A stretch of 64,000 bases of DNA from positions 1,081,636-1,145,635 of the forward strand of contig CAADRB010000014.1 of assembly GCA_900708905.1 (NCBI GenBank), in the 5' to 3' direction. Positions within the stretch are counted from its first letter, which is position 1, and every line of letters starts with the position of its first letter. The notes below the pieces were generated by a model that saw nothing but the letters and a program-made list of their open reading frames with translations, did not search any database and was not told where the DNA came from. The DNA comes from Hymenolepis diminuta. Lineage: Eukaryota > Platyhelminthes > Cestoda > Cyclophyllidea > Hymenolepididae. Made by a program: the position numbers and the translations under genes. Of this stretch, positions 62,801 through 64,000 are shown piece after piece.

Positions 62801-63645
62801 TCTTAAAGTACTCGAGACTTCATAATTTGTGGCCTTACGTTTTGCATGGCAGTTCTTTTCACATATCTCTTTACTGATTTCTTACTGCATTGTACTCGAA
62901 CAAGTGGTTTTCGAATTCCATAGTGAACAAATTACTTGACAATTTCTTGAACATTTTAAGTCTATCAATCTTCATGGTAAGGTACTTTTCAATCACCCTG
63001 TACATAAATGGCCAAACCCTAAAAATTTAACTAAGAACTACGAGTGCGATAAATTCATGCTTTTAATGCGATCTCTCAGTTTTATACGGTGCACATAAGG
63101 CCGAAAACCAATGAGAGTAGACTGATGTGTTAGTGCCGTACTTATTATCGACCAATAGGGAACCTCCATGAGCACACGGATCCACTTGATTATGATAATG
63201 GTGCGTTAAAGCACACACAAAAAAATTCATGACATTACGTCGCTACCTAAACCGGTAGTTTAAGAGCAGTTTAAATAAACTCGTTATTCTGCCTTTCAGA
63301 TTAACCAAAGTCGAGAATATCCAGGTTCGACTCCCGGTGGACCATCCTCCTCTCTCCCGATAAAGAAATTAGCTGCACCGAAATCCTCCTCGCCTCCCTC
63401 ATCGTCTGAAGGTTATCATCAAGGTCGTGGGTCTTTCGAGGAGTCGGGTAATTCTAATCGTCGTACAAGTCCTGATCTCGCTGGTTCGAGTCCCGCTACC
63501 TCACAATCCTTCCGCACATCTAACTCCCCCCACCATCACCATCATCATAAACACCATTCGCCCAGTGTTGTGCGTCGGAATACCGTCTCTGGACCGGCAC
63601 CTTCTGTGGATCCAGCAGGAAATATCCACCAGCTCCCTCGATTCT
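59870..63645 (+). CDS. ankyrin-repeat protein, ANKRD11/ANKRD12-like, internal exons (partial)
   Basis: Four joined exons: 59870-60031, 60106-60531, 61866-62143, 63300-63645 (about 404 codons). The frame is open at both ends: the first exon starts with two bases of a split codon and the last ends GTAAGT after one base, so start and stop lie outside. The region opens with a basic KKKR (possible nuclear signal) and SERQQFALLKLME. Next come a Ser/Pro/Gln-rich stretch with His clusters (residues 120-135 of the fragment) and ankyrin repeats at about 166-196, 197-226, 238-270 and a partial one at 271-288. GRTPLHE and GDTPLHEA are the canonical turns. A Gly/Ser insert (231-238) separates repeats 2 and 3. 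The last exon is Ser/Pro/His-rich with six His in a row. The repeat region resembles human ANKRD11/12, which are chromatin cofactors; orthology is inference. Intron 2 appears to have a TT donor. Confidence 0.8.
61005..61021. repeat. (TA)n microsatellite
   Basis: About eight TA units in the 1.3-kb intron of the ankyrin gene. Confidence 0.8.
62345..62490 (+). repeat. tRNA-derived SINE copy (ankyrin gene intron)
   Basis: AATGGTTAACAAGCACGTCT, GCCAAGTCAGAGTTCACAAA, CATATTCAGTGG and GAATGTGAGTTTCTCCTAAA follow the block order of the copy at 22085-22245. It lies in the intron after the third ankyrin exon seen. Confidence 0.55.
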
Positions 63646-64000
63646 GTAAGTCCTTTTTTGAATTTCGGTTTGGCAGATGGTATGCATTTAAATTGGCCAT
63701 TTCGTTAAAATAGGAAATGATGACTGTCATCAAAATTTGATACTTCAAAGTACTAAGTAGCGTTTATTATTTAAACTGATTCGTTAAATCAAGCATAGAC
63801 GTTGTGTTGACTTGCAGATACATAGCTTCTTTTTAGTTAGAGCTATCGACAAATATTTGATAATGTTTTTTTGTATCTTTAATGTCTTGCGAACAAGAGA
63901 TATTTCAGAAATCATTTTTACCTATGATTAACTTGAAAATACACAAGTGATCTCATTTATTTATACGCAATATGACAACAAAAATCGGTAAGTGTGTTTG

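Noticed and set aside
1..64000. CRISPR arrays, operons, riboswitches or bacterial genes
   Set aside because: No regularly spaced identical repeats and no compact unspliced genes; the real genes are spliced.

Overview
This is a eukaryotic, AT-rich window with split genes, long introns full of decayed repeats and no bacterial gene organisation. It contains a tandem pair of MATE/SLC47-type exporters, a CsRn1-like Gypsy LTR element and the middle of an ankyrin gene of ANKRD11/12 type. That mix fits an invertebrate, most likely a parasitic flatworm. The organism call is inference, and I cannot separate cestode from trematode from other lophotrochozoans by eye.

Layout: 1-2.2 kb, nothing recognisable. 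2.2-4.2 kb, a dead LTR retroelement on the minus strand: two diverged direct repeats around a stop-ridden gag with a Cys-His box. 4.2-9.0 kb, intergenic DNA with dispersed repeats. 9,086-27,447 (+), MATE gene 1: 18 coding exons, 583 aa. 27.4-33.3 kb, intergenic with repeats. 33,315-49,236 (+), MATE gene 2: 18 coding exons at the same positions and phases, 585 aa. 49,656-52,099 (-), a small LTR retrotransposon with a complete Gag-like ORF, tRNA-Trp-type primer site, purine tract and 3' LTR, but no reverse transcriptase or integrase. 52.1-59.8 kb, AT-rich intergenic DNA with an assembly gap (55,659-56,310). 59,870-63,645 (+), four internal exons of the ankyrin gene, whose 5' and 3' ends are not seen.

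The two MATE genes are an old tandem duplication. All 17 introns are kept in place and phase, while intron sequence has diverged apart from shared interspersed repeats. Both proteins should be plasma-membrane H+/organic-cation antiporters with 13 predicted membrane segments. Both carry a conserved C-terminal tail with two cysteines and an N-glycosylation sequon. They differ at one membrane position where human MATE1 has glutamate: Asp in gene 2, Gly in gene 1. Gene 2 has one GC-AG intron. Each gene has a TATA-like box 47-48 nt before its ATG, so 5' leaders may be very short.

All exon calls come from reading splice sites and the paralogous comparison; no transcript or database search was available.
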